Positions 5,243 through 5,267 of a stretch of 5,267 nt of DNA are shown here, piece by piece. How positions within the stretch are numbered: the stretch's first letter is position 1; the number at the start of each line of letters is the position of its first letter. The stretch is from positions 1-5,267 of the forward strand of contig JBBRLG010000522.1 in assembly GCA_038231495.1 (NCBI GenBank). The letters are read 5' to 3'. Under the pieces are notes generated by a model. That model was not told the DNA's origin. It worked only from the letters and a program-made list of their open reading frames with translations, and searched no databases. The position numbers were made by a program, and so were the translations under genes. This DNA is from JBBRLG01 sp038231495. GTDB lineage: Bacteria > Planctomycetota > Planctomycetia > Gemmatales > Gemmataceae.

Positions 5243-5267
5243 ATGCGCGCGGTGGTCGTGATCCGCA
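5243..5267 (+). CDS. Start of a gene cut off by the window edge
   Basis: ATG at 5243 opens a frame reading MRAVVVIR to the window end. AGAGGGGGG (5229-5237) lies 5 bases before the ATG and would serve as a ribosome binding site. A beginning like M-[KR]-A-V-V-V is common in zinc-type alcohol dehydrogenases and quinone reductases (MDR family), but eight residues cannot establish this. It is divergent from the LRR gene. Confidence 0.45.

Noticed and set aside
2844..5267. Mobile element carrying the rhomboid and LRR genes
   Set aside because: Only short palindromes are present. There is no transposase, integrase or terminal inverted repeat pair with target duplication that I can see.

Overview
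The window is GC-rich bacterial DNA holding five complete genes and the first few codons of a sixth. Several features suggest a planctomycete, probably of the Gemmata type. These are a secreted leucine-rich-repeat lipoprotein with the T-K-[IV]-T-D-x-G-L style of repeat, a small secreted protein with a Cys-rich stretch after its signal peptide, and many short GC-rich palindromic repeats (GTAGCCGCAAGCGG type and C7/G7-run type) in and between genes. This taxonomic call is an inference from style, since no marker gene is present.

Layout: 1-123 is a leader region with a degenerate copy of the C-run/G-run repeat and a small palindrome. Three genes follow on the + strand with short gaps of 44 and 13 bases, so they are probably co-transcribed. 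They encode a VWA-domain protein with a MIDAS metal site (124-1065), a secreted NTF2-like/DUF4440-type protein (1110-1631) and a multi-pass membrane protein with a GT-C glycosyltransferase look (1645-2847). Two genes on the - strand converge on them: a rhomboid intramembrane serine protease with a GlpG-type N-terminal domain (2844-3797) and, upstream of it, an LRR lipoprotein (4026-4973). A further + strand gene begins at 5243 and runs off the window.

The most interesting material is the repeats. A 42-bp palindromic element occurs twice in opposite orientation with 40 of 42 bases matching. One copy supplies the stop codons of both convergent genes through a single CTAG. The other lies in frame inside the rhomboid gene and encodes a Pro/Gly-rich linker between its two domains. 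A second repeat family forms two large hairpins, each with 27-base arms and a 15-base loop. They stand on either side of the LRR gene, and one is preceded by a 40-bp tandem duplication.

I see no defence system, CRISPR array, integrase, transposase, tRNA or rRNA. The protein-coding content belongs to ordinary families, and I found no evidence of a new multi-gene system. The unusual part is how the repeats have become part of the genes.
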